This document shows, in pieces, positions 1 to 8,946 of a stretch of 17,378 bases of DNA (position 1 is its first letter; every line of letters starts with the position of its first letter). The notes beneath the pieces are model-generated. The model saw only the letters and a program-made list of their open reading frames with translations, ran no database searches and had not been told where the DNA came from. A program made the position numbers and the translations under genes. The stretch covers positions 1 through 17,378 of the forward strand of contig JAZSFJ010000022.1 of the NCBI GenBank assembly GCA_045532145.1, given 5' to 3'. The stretch comes from SIG459 sp045532145. GTDB lineage: Bacteria; Bacillota; Clostridia; Oscillospirales; Oscillospiraceae.

Positions 1-78
1 CCCTAACCACACCCTTAACCAACCCCCCCGCCCACCCCTCCCCCCAGAGCTTTTCCTAATTTGTCCTTCCATTTGCAA
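1..78. other. C-rich low-complexity window edge
   Basis: No gene is visible. Positions 1-45 are almost pure C with some A and T on the plus strand, including CCCTAACC at the very start. The minus strand of 23-45 reads as four G-runs (6, 4, 3 and 7 G) separated by single bases, which fits a G-quadruplex motif. It lies just downstream of the small peptide gene. The composition matches nothing else in the window, so it may be a poor assembly end rather than real biology. No hairpin plus U-tract terminator is seen here for the minus-strand operon. Confidence 0.5.
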
Positions 79-213
79 TTACCACTTAATGCCGCCGCCG
101 GTGCCGGTGTCGCCGGTGCCGGGGATCCAATCGTCATCTCCGCTTGTAGTAATTACATCTTCGATGGAGAACACCAAAATCTCAATTTCAGGTTCCAGAA
201 AATCTTTTTTCAT
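79..213 (-). CDS. 44-residue acidic Gly/Thr-tailed peptide, EDVITTSG type
   Basis: A small ORF, last gene of the minus-strand cluster. The start chosen is the ATG at 213, because AAAGGAG lies 8 nt upstream; a longer reading from 264 would overlap the preceding gene and has no such site. The product starts MKKDFLEPEIEILVF, continues with SIEDVITTSG (about 16-25), and ends in a tail rich in Asp, Gly and Thr with two Trp (DDDWIPG, then GTGDTGTGGG, then IKW). There is no signal peptide, membrane segment or Cys. The split into a leader-like acidic front and a glycine-rich back resembles a precursor peptide, but no RiPP-modifying enzyme is in view. I associate the PEIEI...EDVITTSG pattern with unannotated small peptides of gut Firmicutes; this is recollection, not a search. 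Function unknown. That it is a gene is likely from the ribosome site and position. Confidence 0.72.
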   Translation of the reverse strand: MKKDFLEPEIEILVFSIEDVITTSGDDDWIPGTGDTGTGGGIKW

Positions 214-229
214 TACGCGTTCTCCTTTC

Positions 230-3200
230 TCAAGACTGGGTATTTTGCTTTGCGAAGTAATCATCTCTGTAAGCTTTAACCGCGGTGTAGAGTCCGGTCA
301 TATCATTGTAAACGCCGGCTTCCACGGTATCAATGCCTTCATCTGCGCCTCGCTCTGTGCAGAGCTTATGGGCGTTGAACACTCTTACTCTGTCAAAGTA
401 GTATGTATCATCGATTTTGACAAAGAACAGCGTATACAGAGTTGTATCAAGCTGATAGGTATATATGCCCTCGTTGAATCGCGCTGCAATAAAGTTGGTA
501 TTGCCGGAATTGACAAAGGCGCTTCCATCCGTTTTGCTGAAAACATAAGCCTCGCCCGTCAAAGCCAAAAGTTCCTGGGGAGTCACTTCGGTGGTTTCCT
601 CAGCGGTGTTGGTCCTGCTGTTGAAATCACCGTCAAGGTCATAGTACATGACCACGCCGTACTCTATATTGTCTGCGCTATAATCAATGTGGTCAGAGAG
701 AGACTCTCCTGCCGCAGGCAGAATGGCGGCGTTAATCTGGAGACCCCAGGGCTCGATAAGGACGATCTGGCTGCTGACACCAAACTTGTAATCGCTCTGC
801 TCAGAATACTTCGCAGACCAATCCTCAGCCAGAGCTGCACCCATGGTAGTGGGAGTATCGATCTTGCCCTCTCTATATACGGTTATGTCCGTATTCAGGT
901 CGTACATTTCCGTATACACGTTGCGCTCAAGCACCGGCCACACCTTTCCGGTATCGGAATCGCCGGCTTCGCTCTTTCGCACTTCGAGAAGGTCCACAAG
1001 ATTGAAGCTCTCCAGCTCAGCGTACTGCTTGCCCTCAGCATAGGTGACATAGAAGGCCACATGGATATCCTCGTCCATCTTGTAGGTGTACAGTTCGTCG
1101 CTGAATCTGGCACTGAGCATAGTCACACCATCGGTGGTGGTTACAAAGCTGACACGTTCATCACCCTTGGATATTTTCAGGGCATCCCCGTCGGCGCTGA
1201 TACCGGCCAAGGTAGCCTCTCCATTCAACTCACTGGCCTTTATGAAGTAGAAGCCGTAGTCAGAAAGCGCAGCTATCTGCTCTTGATTCATAATACCGTT
1301 GGGTCCCTGAATTGCTGTGCTGATGCACAGGAACCACGGCTCAATGAGACCAATCTGGCTGTCCCAGCCGATGTTGTACATCTGATGGCCGCAGACATCG
1401 CAGAAGTTGTCGTAACCGGCGCTCTGGTCGGAGTTGACCTTGTTATCCACATGAACGGAGGTGTCCTTGTGCCAGTAGCCGTCAATGTAGGTGTAGGTAC
1501 CAGCGCCCTGACTGGTTTCGGTGTACTGCTTGTCGGTATTTGCGAATGCATCACCGTTTTTGAGACTTGCAGCAACAACATCTTTTTTTGCCCATGCCGT
1601 TAGGTTGATCTTTGTTGTTATTTGGGCCGCAGCGGGAACTTCATCAACTACGATTACACCTGTACCTTCGGAGCTGATAATGCTTGCTTTATTTGTGGAA
1701 CAATACAGACCGCTGCCTGCATTTATGGTGCCGTTAACATCAATAACGGAATCTCCGGTAACTTCGGTATACACATTTCCATGGACGTCTTTTGCAGATA
1801 CCGCGCCGGGTGTTTCGGTAGCAGCGTCGCAGTCATCATCCTCGTCCATAACGTAAACCTTCTTGCCGTTGAGGTTTACTGTCGCATTGTTACCAACAGT
1901 GATCTTTGACCCACCATACAACACAAGGTTATCATTTAGGGTAAGGGTACCGTCATCTAAATAGACATTGTATCCGGCAGGAAGATCCAGCCCTGAAGTT
2001 TTGGAGCTATAAATGTCAATCTTTATCTTAGTAACCAAAAGATCGTATTCACCCATATCAAGAGCAAGCTGGTTGATTATCGCTATGCTCTGATCCTTCG
2101 TGCCGCTGCCCTTTACTTTAAAGTGAAGTTTTTGGTCGCTATAAGATTTTTCCAAAGTACCGCCGGCTTGCAGTTGGAATACAGCGCTGGAGTCCGAGCC
2201 GATGAAGTTGACATAGCCCTGCTTCAATCCAACCATTTGACCATAAAGGGTATAGAATACAGATTCTGTCGAGCCGTAATGGAAGGTCATAGGAACTTCG
2301 ACATTATAAATGTAGTAAGATCTCAGGGGGAAAGCACCGCCGCTAGGAATACCGCTAATTGCTGCTCCAGCAAGTTCAGATGTTGACACTTCTTTACCGG
2401 CATATATATTTAAGCAGCCGCCAGCGCTGAGGGGATAGTCTTCTATCGTACAGTTTTCGTAAACAGTTGCTTTGCTATTCACCGTTATAGTGCCGGCGCC
2501 GCCCTCACCGGCGAAAATGTAGCCCCATGCATAAAGGGTTGCACCGCTTTCAAGGGTAATGTTAGAGCCTGCGTCCATAACAATGCAGCCATAGGGACCA
2601 ACCTGACCGATCGTCTGTACATGTGTCTTTGAGCCGACAACAATAACGGCGCCATTGCCAACAGAAAGGCTTACTCCGGAAGGCATGGTCAGCCTTCTAT
2701 ATTCGGTTGAAGCCGGTACATTGGTGAAGTATTCGGGATCTGACGCATATTCGTCTGCCGTTTTGCCCCACGTATTCCCCTTCATCTCCGTAATCAAAGT
2801 ATTGGCATCATCGAAGGGAATATGCAGGGTCACGCCACTCTTTACGGTATATCCGCCGTTATTGAGCCAGTCTGTTGAATAAACGCCGTCCGCAACGGAT
2901 GCGAAAGATGCATTCTTGAGCAATATGAGGCGATGGCCTGATTCCGCTTCCTTCAGCGCATCTTCAATGAACACATAGTTTTTATTGGTGTTGTAGTTCA
3001 GCACCGTTGCCTCACCGCTGGTCACCGGCGTCATGGTATAGGTGAATACATCGGTTTTATTTTCGGTTCTTACAGTAAGCTTAACCGTGGTCTCGTCAAA
3101 CTTGGGAGAAACCGTGAAGCTGTAAGGCTCCTGGACAGTGTATTCAAATTCGGATTTGTCGCCCACAGTATCACCGGAAACGGTATAGCCGACTTCTAAT

Positions 3201-4657
3201 ATCGGGTCACTTTCCGAAGTATCCAAGGTAAAGGTGAAGTCAGTTTTTGTGCCCTTTGTAAAAGTGGCGCTGCCACTTTTTTTATCCGTAAAGTTGAATT
3301 CAGCGCTTCCTCCTGCCACATTATCGCCAGATACGATAACGTTGGGCATAGCTACATTCTGCACTTCCCATTTGCCGATTACCTTGGTGGTAATGCTGCC
3401 GGTATTTTCATGATAATACACATAAGTCTTGGTGCTGCTCTCTTCACCGGTGCTTATACCTTGCAGACTGTTGGCATTGTCAACTCCATCGCTTTCGCTA
3501 TATGTAGGAATGGAACCGTCCGCGTTGTTGAAACCGATGAAAGAGGCGTCGCCATTGGGTACAGCAGTCAGAACTATAGGCATATTGACCAAAGTCTGAG
3601 CCACAGATTTTACTTCGATATTTTCGCCGAAAATGCTCTGCGCGGTAATTGTACCCGCAGATGCCGCTTCGTTATCGAGAACTACACTTCCGCCTGTACC
3701 TATGGGACCAAGTGCAGTGCCAGAGGGAATTTTAAACACCAGAACAGTGTTATAGTATGCCTTGTTATTGCTCCAGACATTGTAATAATAGGTTGTGCTA
3801 TTGCCGCCGCCGCCAAGAGTCAAAGATTTTTCCTCGCCTCCATAGAAGGTGTCGTGGCCGGTATTGTCTGTTTTTTCGTTGTTAGATATCTCGCTAGGCG
3901 TGCAGGAAATGGACGCGGCATACCACCGTACGGTCTTCACGCTGATTTCGCCCCGATACCATCCGGTATTTTCGCCGATTGGAGTAAGTACCACTGCTTC
4001 CGGAAACGTGCTTGTCGTTGCATAAGCATTGGTAGCTGAGCAGCTATCCAGCATAGCGTAATTCAAAGTCAGGGAATCCTCGGCGGCACCTTCCTTATAC
4101 ACGTGTACATAATAGGTCACGCCATTAGTGGGATCGCCCCTGCCGGGTACAACGCTGTAAATTCCGTTTCCTGTTGCTGCCGGTTTCACGACAGGAATTG
4201 CCGGCGCGGACGCAACTGTGGAAGCCACAGTGCCTGCAGTAACATTGCTGTTGAACTTGGTGAAGGCCAGCTTCTCCATAGGAATGGTTTTACTTGTATC
4301 TGCTGGATACAGCTTACCGTCGCTTACATCCGCCTTCTCAAAGTAGTTAGTGGGATATGCTGCACCATTACTATCAGAATATTTCGTGGCAGTCGTGTTT
4401 CCTGCTCCACCGCTGGTATACCAGTCCAGAGTTGTTGATCCGGTCAGGTTATAGCTGGTTTTTTCGTGAGTGGTGGAGTCAAATGCCCAGACATCCCCAT
4501 AGGAAAGAGTTTCCTTGTTGTAAGTAATATTTGCATTTGTTGATGTCAGGGTAGAGCTCTGGGCAATGGCGCCTGTGGCAAACAGATAACAAGCCAGAAT
4601 AAGCACTACGCAAACAGCCGCAAAGCCCTTTTTGTGTTTCTTTCTGAAATTCTTCAT
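230..4657 (-). CDS. Giant secreted surface protein with C-terminal duplicated domain
   Basis: 1475 residues. A classic signal peptide covers about 1-32 (KKHKK charged start, hydrophobic core, cleavage likely after AIA), so it is exported. Residues 33-1000 are Ser/Thr/Asn/Gly-rich and beta-strand-like; 560-1000 has short repeated patterns (GVSLSVGNGAVIVVG, SKITVGNNATVNLNG) like a right-handed beta-helix. Around 1069-1090 is an Asp/Asn-rich stretch ending CDVCG, a motif often seen in clostridial surface proteins. Two diverged copies of one domain follow (about 1094-1265 and 1290-1467), sharing SQI-LIEPW, ARF----YTY--D and VY--M--L------YR. No LPXTG, S-layer-homology or C-terminal membrane anchor is seen, so attachment is unexplained. 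The ribosome site (GAGGTG) overlaps the stop codon of the upstream acyltransferase gene, so translation is probably coupled. The role is unknown; adhesin or matrix protein is an inference. Confidence 0.9.
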   Translation of the reverse strand: MKNFRKKHKKGFAAVCVVLILACYLFATGAIAQSSTLTSTNANITYNKETLSYGDVWAFDSTTHEKTSYNLTGSTTLDWYTSGGAGNTTATKYSDSNGAAYPTNYFEKADVSDGKLYPADTSKTIPMEKLAFTKFNSNVTAGTVASTVASAPAIPVVKPAATGNGIYSVVPGRGDPTNGVTYYVHVYKEGAAEDSLTLNYAMLDSCSATNAYATTSTFPEAVVLTPIGENTGWYRGEISVKTVRWYAASISCTPSEISNNEKTDNTGHDTFYGGEEKSLTLGGGGNSTTYYYNVWSNNKAYYNTVLVFKIPSGTALGPIGTGGSVVLDNEAASAGTITAQSIFGENIEVKSVAQTLVNMPIVLTAVPNGDASFIGFNNADGSIPTYSESDGVDNANSLQGISTGEESSTKTYVYYHENTGSITTKVIGKWEVQNVAMPNVIVSGDNVAGGSAEFNFTDKKSGSATFTKGTKTDFTFTLDTSESDPILEVGYTVSGDTVGDKSEFEYTVQEPYSFTVSPKFDETTVKLTVRTENKTDVFTYTMTPVTSGEATVLNYNTNKNYVFIEDALKEAESGHRLILLKNASFASVADGVYSTDWLNNGGYTVKSGVTLHIPFDDANTLITEMKGNTWGKTADEYASDPEYFTNVPASTEYRRLTMPSGVSLSVGNGAVIVVGSKTHVQTIGQVGPYGCIVMDAGSNITLESGATLYAWGYIFAGEGGAGTITVNSKATVYENCTIEDYPLSAGGCLNIYAGKEVSTSELAGAAISGIPSGGAFPLRSYYIYNVEVPMTFHYGSTESVFYTLYGQMVGLKQGYVNFIGSDSSAVFQLQAGGTLEKSYSDQKLHFKVKGSGTKDQSIAIINQLALDMGEYDLLVTKIKIDIYSSKTSGLDLPAGYNVYLDDGTLTLNDNLVLYGGSKITVGNNATVNLNGKKVYVMDEDDDCDAATETPGAVSAKDVHGNVYTEVTGDSVIDVNGTINAGSGLYCSTNKASIISSEGTGVIVVDEVPAAAQITTKINLTAWAKKDVVAASLKNGDAFANTDKQYTETSQGAGTYTYIDGYWHKDTSVHVDNKVNSDQSAGYDNFCDVCGHQMYNIGWDSQIGLIEPWFLCISTAIQGPNGIMNQEQIAALSDYGFYFIKASELNGEATLAGISADGDALKISKGDERVSFVTTTDGVTMLSARFSDELYTYKMDEDIHVAFYVTYAEGKQYAELESFNLVDLLEVRKSEAGDSDTGKVWPVLERNVYTEMYDLNTDITVYREGKIDTPTTMGAALAEDWSAKYSEQSDYKFGVSSQIVLIEPWGLQINAAILPAAGESLSDHIDYSADNIEYGVVMYYDLDGDFNSRTNTAEETTEVTPQELLALTGEAYVFSKTDGSAFVNSGNTNFIAARFNEGIYTYQLDTTLYTLFFVKIDDTYYFDRVRVFNAHKLCTERGADEGIDTVEAGVYNDMTGLYTAVKAYRDDYFAKQNTQS

Positions 4658-4668
4658 TGTATTTCACC

Positions 4669-5502
4669 TCAATACAAATCGAAAATATACCCAATACCGC
4701 AGAACACTACGGTGTAAACCACCATATGTCCGCAGTATATAAGTCCGCTGTGCCGTCCCAGAAAACGAAGGGGACGGTGCCATTTTTTATCTTCAAGATT
4801 GGGAAATCTTGTTTTCTTATCTGAATACCAGTGTCTGCCCATAACCACACCGATCAAAAACCAGCCCAGCATAGGAAACACCGGCCAATAATCCCGCATC
4901 ATAACCCCACGTTCCTTTATACCAAAGGGAACAAGCAGGGAAAAATCGGAATATATATTCAGGTGCTTTAATGTGTATCCAAGCACTAGGGAAGCTATTG
5001 CTGAAACAACAAGAAATTTATTGCTTCGGTTTTCCAGCAGGAAATAAAATATCAGGTGGCAGACCGCATAACAATGCAGCACGCCAAAACGAATAAACTG
5101 AGTTTCATCGCCTGTAAAAACCGCAAGCAGCTTAGTAAATAAGCTTACAAAGGCAGCACCACACAAAAGCCTGATTCCGCTCTTCAAGTTGTTCCGGCTG
5201 AATATACAGGACAGCCCGGATACAACAAAGAAAACATCTACCCAAGCCGGCTGCAGATACTTCTCCGCAAAGGCCGGTAAAATGCCAAGGGTCACCTCAC
5301 CCGAAATATCAAGCGCAAACCAAATTCGCAAAGGGTCTGTTGCGGCAATGTAAGCGTATGGGTCAATACTATATCCACCGTCTATGCAGAATTCATACAC
5401 AGTGAAATACAGGTGGTAAAACAGCACCCAAAGTATCAGATAGCCACGAATGGCATCTATTTCCCATACACGATTTTTGTGCAGCATTTCTTTCTCATTC
5501 AT
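4669..5502 (-). CDS. Membrane acyltransferase, HGSNAT/DUF1624-like
   Basis: 277 residues, several hydrophobic helices. The N-terminus RVWEIDAIRGYLILWVLFYH (11-30) matches the start of the heparan-alpha-glucosaminide N-acetyltransferase catalytic family (PF07786/DUF1624), with D16, R19 and H30. Also family-like are FIRFGVLHCYA (136-146), FPMLGWFLIGVVMGRHW (209-225) and LGRHSGLIYCGHM (248-260). Members move acyl groups from a cytoplasmic acyl-CoA across the membrane to an acceptor, often a sugar; the acceptor here is unknown. Its start lies inside the end of the ligase gene (8-nt overlap), and the giant surface protein follows after 11 nt. That suggests the ligase supplies an activated acyl group that this enzyme transfers to a surface acceptor, possibly the giant protein or its glycan (inference). 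The ribosome site is weak, which fits coupling to the ligase. Confidence 0.85.
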   Translation of the reverse strand: MNEKEMLHKNRVWEIDAIRGYLILWVLFYHLYFTVYEFCIDGGYSIDPYAYIAATDPLRIWFALDISGEVTLGILPAFAEKYLQPAWVDVFFVVSGLSCIFSRNNLKSGIRLLCGAAFVSLFTKLLAVFTGDETQFIRFGVLHCYAVCHLIFYFLLENRSNKFLVVSAIASLVLGYTLKHLNIYSDFSLLVPFGIKERGVMMRDYWPVFPMLGWFLIGVVMGRHWYSDKKTRFPNLEDKKWHRPLRFLGRHSGLIYCGHMVVYTVVFCGIGYIFDLY

Positions 5503-7069
5503 AATGTTTCTTCAACGCTTTTCTGTCTATCTTTCCCGTGGCACCTCTTGGCATACTTTCAAGAAATCTTATTCTTTTGGGTACGGCATATGCCGGAAGA
5601 GTTTCTGCACAAAAAGCTTCTATCTGTTTTCGACTTTCTGTTTCATCTGCAAAGCTGAAGGGAACTACATAGGCACATACGGTTTCCGTATGCATATCTT
5701 CATCCCAGATTCCTACAACACATACATCTCTCGCGGCTTTTGATTTCATTATCGCAGCTTCAACATCGCAAGGGAAAACATTGTTTCCGTTGTATATGAT
5801 GATATCCTTGGTGCGCTCCTTAAAATGGAAGTTCCCACCATCGTCCACAACGCCGTAGTCTCCTGTTTTCAGCCATCGGCTGTCATCCCAGTTCAGAAAA
5901 GCTGCTTCAGTAGCCGCGGGATCTTTCAGATATCCCAGCATTGCCGTATTTGAAGATACTATCAGCTCTCCCTCTCCTTGATGCTTTGGAATGCCATCTC
6001 CATTTATCACAGCAAATCGCGTCTCGGGAAATGGTGTGAAACCGGAATTCCTGCCATCATGCACCTCAACACCGCAAGGTGCAACAAGCTCCGTCATGCC
6101 ATAACCTTCAACTATCATCTTCCCTGTGCGCTCATAAAACTCTTTTTTTATTTTGCTGTCAAACACTTCGCCGCCGGAAAAGCAAATTCTATAACTCTCC
6201 GCATTGAAATGTTCATCTTTAAGCAGGTCATAATATATCTTCGGAACAACCGTCATGATTGTTACTCTGTGTTTTTTTATGAGCCGTACAGCACGGTTGA
6301 CATCCCATGAAGCCATCTGCACAATCTTTGTTCCTCCGGATATTGCACTGTGCATATCGTCCACAAGCCCTATGCCATGATACATAGGCATAACATTCAG
6401 CAAAACATCCTCATTGACCGCACCCAAACAACATCCCTCACGGATATTAATTGCCTCTTGATTAATTGCGCGGTGGCTATGCATAACCGTCTTGGGGGTA
6501 CCGGTTGTTCCGCTTGAATGTAAATACCACGCACATTCTCCCGAAAGCATCTTTTGTTCGGGTATATTCGCCGCCACATGGTTTTTTTGTTCCAAAGTCT
6601 CAAATGCTATTGCTCTTTCAGGTCTGCGGTTTTTGTTTTTCATTCTAAACCCAAACCCAGAAACGGTGGCCATATGCGAAGACAAATCAGCGTAAATCAG
6701 AAGTTCAGTAAATTCTGCCTTTTCAGCATCGGCAAAATGGCTCCCGGTAATCAGCACCTGACTCTCCGTAAAATCCATATTTTCTCTAAGGCTCTTCAGC
6801 GGAATCATCGGGTGCATCATATTGCATATTCCCCCAAGCTTGGCCACTGCATAAATAGCCATAACAGCCTGAGGGCAATTGGGAAGATGAATCGTAACAA
6901 CTGTTCCCTGTCTCACACCAACTGCAAACAAATTATCCGCAATATTGTCTATTAGTCGGAAAAGCTCCCGGTAAGTGATGCTTTTCCCATAAAACCAAAT
7001 AGCCGTCTTGTCTGCGGACAACGCCAATCCCTGACGAGCATATTCATAAATGCTTGTTTCCGGTGTCAT
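5495..7069 (-). CDS. AMP-forming acyl-CoA synthetase/ligase
   Basis: 524 residues, usual length for a stand-alone ANL-superfamily ligase. Motifs in order: SSGTTGTPK (185-193, ATP-binding loop), GYGMTE (322-327), KTGDYG (401-406), KERTKDIIIYNG (417-428, hinge and ribose contacts) and TGKIDRKALKK (511-521) with the adenylation lysine K513. All key residues are present, so it should be active. It activates a carboxylic acid as an acyl-AMP and then normally passes it to CoA; the substrate cannot be read from the sequence. No carrier-protein domain is fused, and no acyl-carrier gene is nearby. GGAG sits 7 nt before the ATG. The protease gene ends 11 nt upstream, and the membrane acyltransferase gene overlaps its stop. 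Context suggests it feeds that acyltransferase rather than central fatty-acid use. Confidence 0.93.
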   Translation of the reverse strand: MTPETSIYEYARQGLALSADKTAIWFYGKSITYRELFRLIDNIADNLFAVGVRQGTVVTIHLPNCPQAVMAIYAVAKLGGICNMMHPMIPLKSLRENMDFTESQVLITGSHFADAEKAEFTELLIYADLSSHMATVSGFGFRMKNKNRRPERAIAFETLEQKNHVAANIPEQKMLSGECAWYLHSSGTTGTPKTVMHSHRAINQEAINIREGCCLGAVNEDVLLNVMPMYHGIGLVDDMHSAISGGTKIVQMASWDVNRAVRLIKKHRVTIMTVVPKIYYDLLKDEHFNAESYRICFSGGEVFDSKIKKEFYERTGKMIVEGYGMTELVAPCGVEVHDGRNSGFTPFPETRFAVINGDGIPKHQGEGELIVSSNTAMLGYLKDPAATEAAFLNWDDSRWLKTGDYGVVDDGGNFHFKERTKDIIIYNGNNVFPCDVEAAIMKSKAARDVCVVGIWDEDMHTETVCAYVVPFSFADETESRKQIEAFCAETLPAYAVPKRIRFLESMPRGATGKIDRKALKKHYE

Positions 7070-7080
7070 AGTTTTCTCCG

Positions 7081-7728
7081 TCAGCTAATGGCAAACCAGT
7101 GACAGAGCATATTCCATACAAAGTGGATTATCATTGTCATGCCCAGGTTTTTCCATTTGGCAAAGGTCATCGAAAATACATATCCCATCACCGCTATCAC
7201 CCAGAACCTGAGCCCCAGAAGGGCATGAAGATTTTGGCCGATAATGAATTCGGGAAAATGATAAAGAGCAAAAAGCAGGCCGTTGATAAGCGCCGCTTTT
7301 ATCGCTCCGTGAGCCGCAGCCTGCCGATTGAAAAGGAAGCCTCTGAAGGCCAGCTCCTCTATAAGCGCCGCGCCAAGGGAAAGGAATATCCACATGGGCT
7401 GGAATATGCCCCAGGTGTCTATGCCCACCAGCAGAATATGCATAGTGTGCAAAAAGGCAGCCGTCAGGCAAAGCCCCACAAGGCTTGGCAGCCACGGAAA
7501 TGGGGAAATAAACATATCCCGCGGCGCAATGAGCCACTTTTCATCTTTTCGCAGCAGAAAAAAAAGCATGGGGCCAAGCCAAACCAAAGCTTTCACCACT
7601 GTGCCCACTGCGAAGGAAGCGGCAAGCCCCGGCAGGGGGAGCTTTCCCCCCACCAAGGACCATGCCGCCCATAGCAAATAAGATATACAGTAGGCAAGGA
7701 AAGCTAAGCTTTTTGCTGTCCTCCGCAT
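7081..7728 (-). CDS. CPBP family intramembrane metalloprotease
   Basis: 215 residues with about six to eight hydrophobic segments. It has the CPBP (CAAX protease and bacteriocin-processing, PF02517, Rce1-like) signature: EELAFRG with E124, E125 and R129, then LYHFPEF with H157, then HFVWN with H202 and N206. These are the conserved residues of the family's active site, so it should be catalytic. Known relatives trim prenylated proteins in eukaryotes; bacterial ones are linked to peptide maturation, immunity to self-made peptides, or unknown roles. It starts 6 nt after the pilin-like gene and has no good ribosome site of its own, pointing to translational coupling. A substrate within the same operon (the pilin-like protein or the 44-residue peptide) is the natural guess, but it is inference. 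Confidence 0.88.
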   Translation of the reverse strand: MRRTAKSLAFLAYCISYLLWAAWSLVGGKLPLPGLAASFAVGTVVKALVWLGPMLFFLLRKDEKWLIAPRDMFISPFPWLPSLVGLCLTAAFLHTMHILLVGIDTWGIFQPMWIFLSLGAALIEELAFRGFLFNRQAAAHGAIKAALINGLLFALYHFPEFIIGQNLHALLGLRFWVIAVMGYVFSMTFAKWKNLGMTMIIHFVWNMLCHWFAIS

Positions 7729-7734
7729 GGTGTT

Positions 7735-8946
7735 TTAGTTGCTGCCAAGAAGCTGATTGAGAATATCATTGATAGCATCGCTGGACCAGAAATCATCGCC
7801 GCCGTTGGCTACGTCGGGAGAAATGGTGTTGATGGCATCCATAGCGCCGATGAAGCCGCTTACGTCGTTGGTAAACTGCTCAGTGGCAATAATTTCACCG
7901 CTGCCGTCCTGCTTATAGTTACCAAGGTAAGCGCCCCACTCGGCATTTGTCTGCAGAGAAGTGAATACGCCAAGGAGAGAATTTGCATCATTAACGTTCT
8001 TGACGCTGTCCTTGAAAGCCTGATCGGTGCACTTATCGCTGTTTGCGAATCCGGTAACAGCGGCATACATCATAGCTGCGTTGGTGAGAGGATCGCCGCC
8101 GTCCTTGGAGACAGCAGTCAGTGCATCCATAAGACTACCGCCATTAGAGAGCGCAGCACCTGCCTGGCCGAATTTATTTGCGATATCTTCAGCCTTTACA
8201 CCGGTGGAATTCTGAGCAATATAAAGAACGGCTGCATTGCCGATATCTGCGTCGGCAATGTTGTTATCGGTCAGGAACTCCACGAAATCTTCGCCAAAGA
8301 TCGCAGCATTCTCTTTGGTGCCTACAAATTCACCGAAGAAGCCTGCAAGAGTGTCTACCTGACCCTGCATATCAGTGATGTTATCCTTGAAAACGGAGTT
8401 ATTGAAAGCATCAATAGCAGACTGGTTCACATAGTAGGTCTGTCCGTTATAGGTCACGGGAGTTCTGCCGCCAACAGCGACAAACTTGCCTTCGGCATCG
8501 AGAGCAAGAGTCTGGCCTATATACTGCTCGCCCTTGAAAGCTGCGCTCTTGTTTTCGCCGTAGAACATGGCGAAATCAGCATCAACAGCATCCTTGACAT
8601 TGGCACCGTCAATAACAACGGTATCGAGGTAGGTGTACTGAGCATCAGCGGCACGGGTAACGGCTCTGCCGATAGTGCCGTCAGCATTAACAGTGATGGA
8701 TGCCTGTGCGCCAACATGGCTATAGCCATTGCTCAGGCAAGCTGCTGCAAAAGCGGTGTTGATGGTGTCCAGAAGCTGCTCGTCAGCGGCGGACTGTGCC
8801 TTCTTTATGTAGCCGTTGTACACGGGGATTGCCACGCCTGCAAGAATTGCCAGGATAGCAATCACTACGATAAGCTCTACAAGAGTAAAGCCCTTGTGGC
8901 TCTTGGACAGAGTCCAGAAGCGCTGGAATTTTTCCTTAAGTTTCAT
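7735..8946 (-). CDS. Type IV pilin-like protein with long passenger region
   Basis: 403 residues. The N-terminus has a textbook class III prepilin signal: a basic leader ending KG (18-19), then FTLVE with F20 and E24 (Glu at mature position 5), followed by a hydrophobic helix to about residue 42. Known prepilins are cut after the Gly and N-methylated by a PilD-type peptidase, which is not in this window; neither are the PilB and PilC assembly proteins. The region after the helix is about 350 residues, far longer than a typical pilin (about 100-180 in total). It is rich in Ala, Asn, Asp and Gly, looks mixed helical, and matches no domain I recognise. AAGGAG at 8955-8960 sits 8 nt before the ATG. 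It is the first gene of the six-gene cluster. It could be a minor or tip pilin, or a pseudopilin anchored in the membrane. Confidence 0.88.
   Translation of the reverse strand: MKLKEKFQRFWTLSKSHKGFTLVELIVVIAILAILAGVAIPVYNGYIKKAQSAADEQLLDTINTAFAAACLSNGYSHVGAQASITVNADGTIGRAVTRAADAQYTYLDTVVIDGANVKDAVDADFAMFYGENKSAAFKGEQYIGQTLALDAEGKFVAVGGRTPVTYNGQTYYVNQSAIDAFNNSVFKDNITDMQGQVDTLAGFFGEFVGTKENAAIFGEDFVEFLTDNNIADADIGNAAVLYIAQNSTGVKAEDIANKFGQAGAALSNGGSLMDALTAVSKDGGDPLTNAAMMYAAVTGFANSDKCTDQAFKDSVKNVNDANSLLGVFTSLQTNAEWGAYLGNYKQDGSGEIIATEQFTNDVSGFIGAMDAINTISPDVANGGDDFWSSDAINDILNQLLGSN

Noticed and set aside
89..1603. 504-codon plus-strand ORF opposite the giant surface protein
   Set aside because: It lies wholly antisense to a gene with a signal peptide and clear repeats, has no ribosome site, and its product resembles no family.
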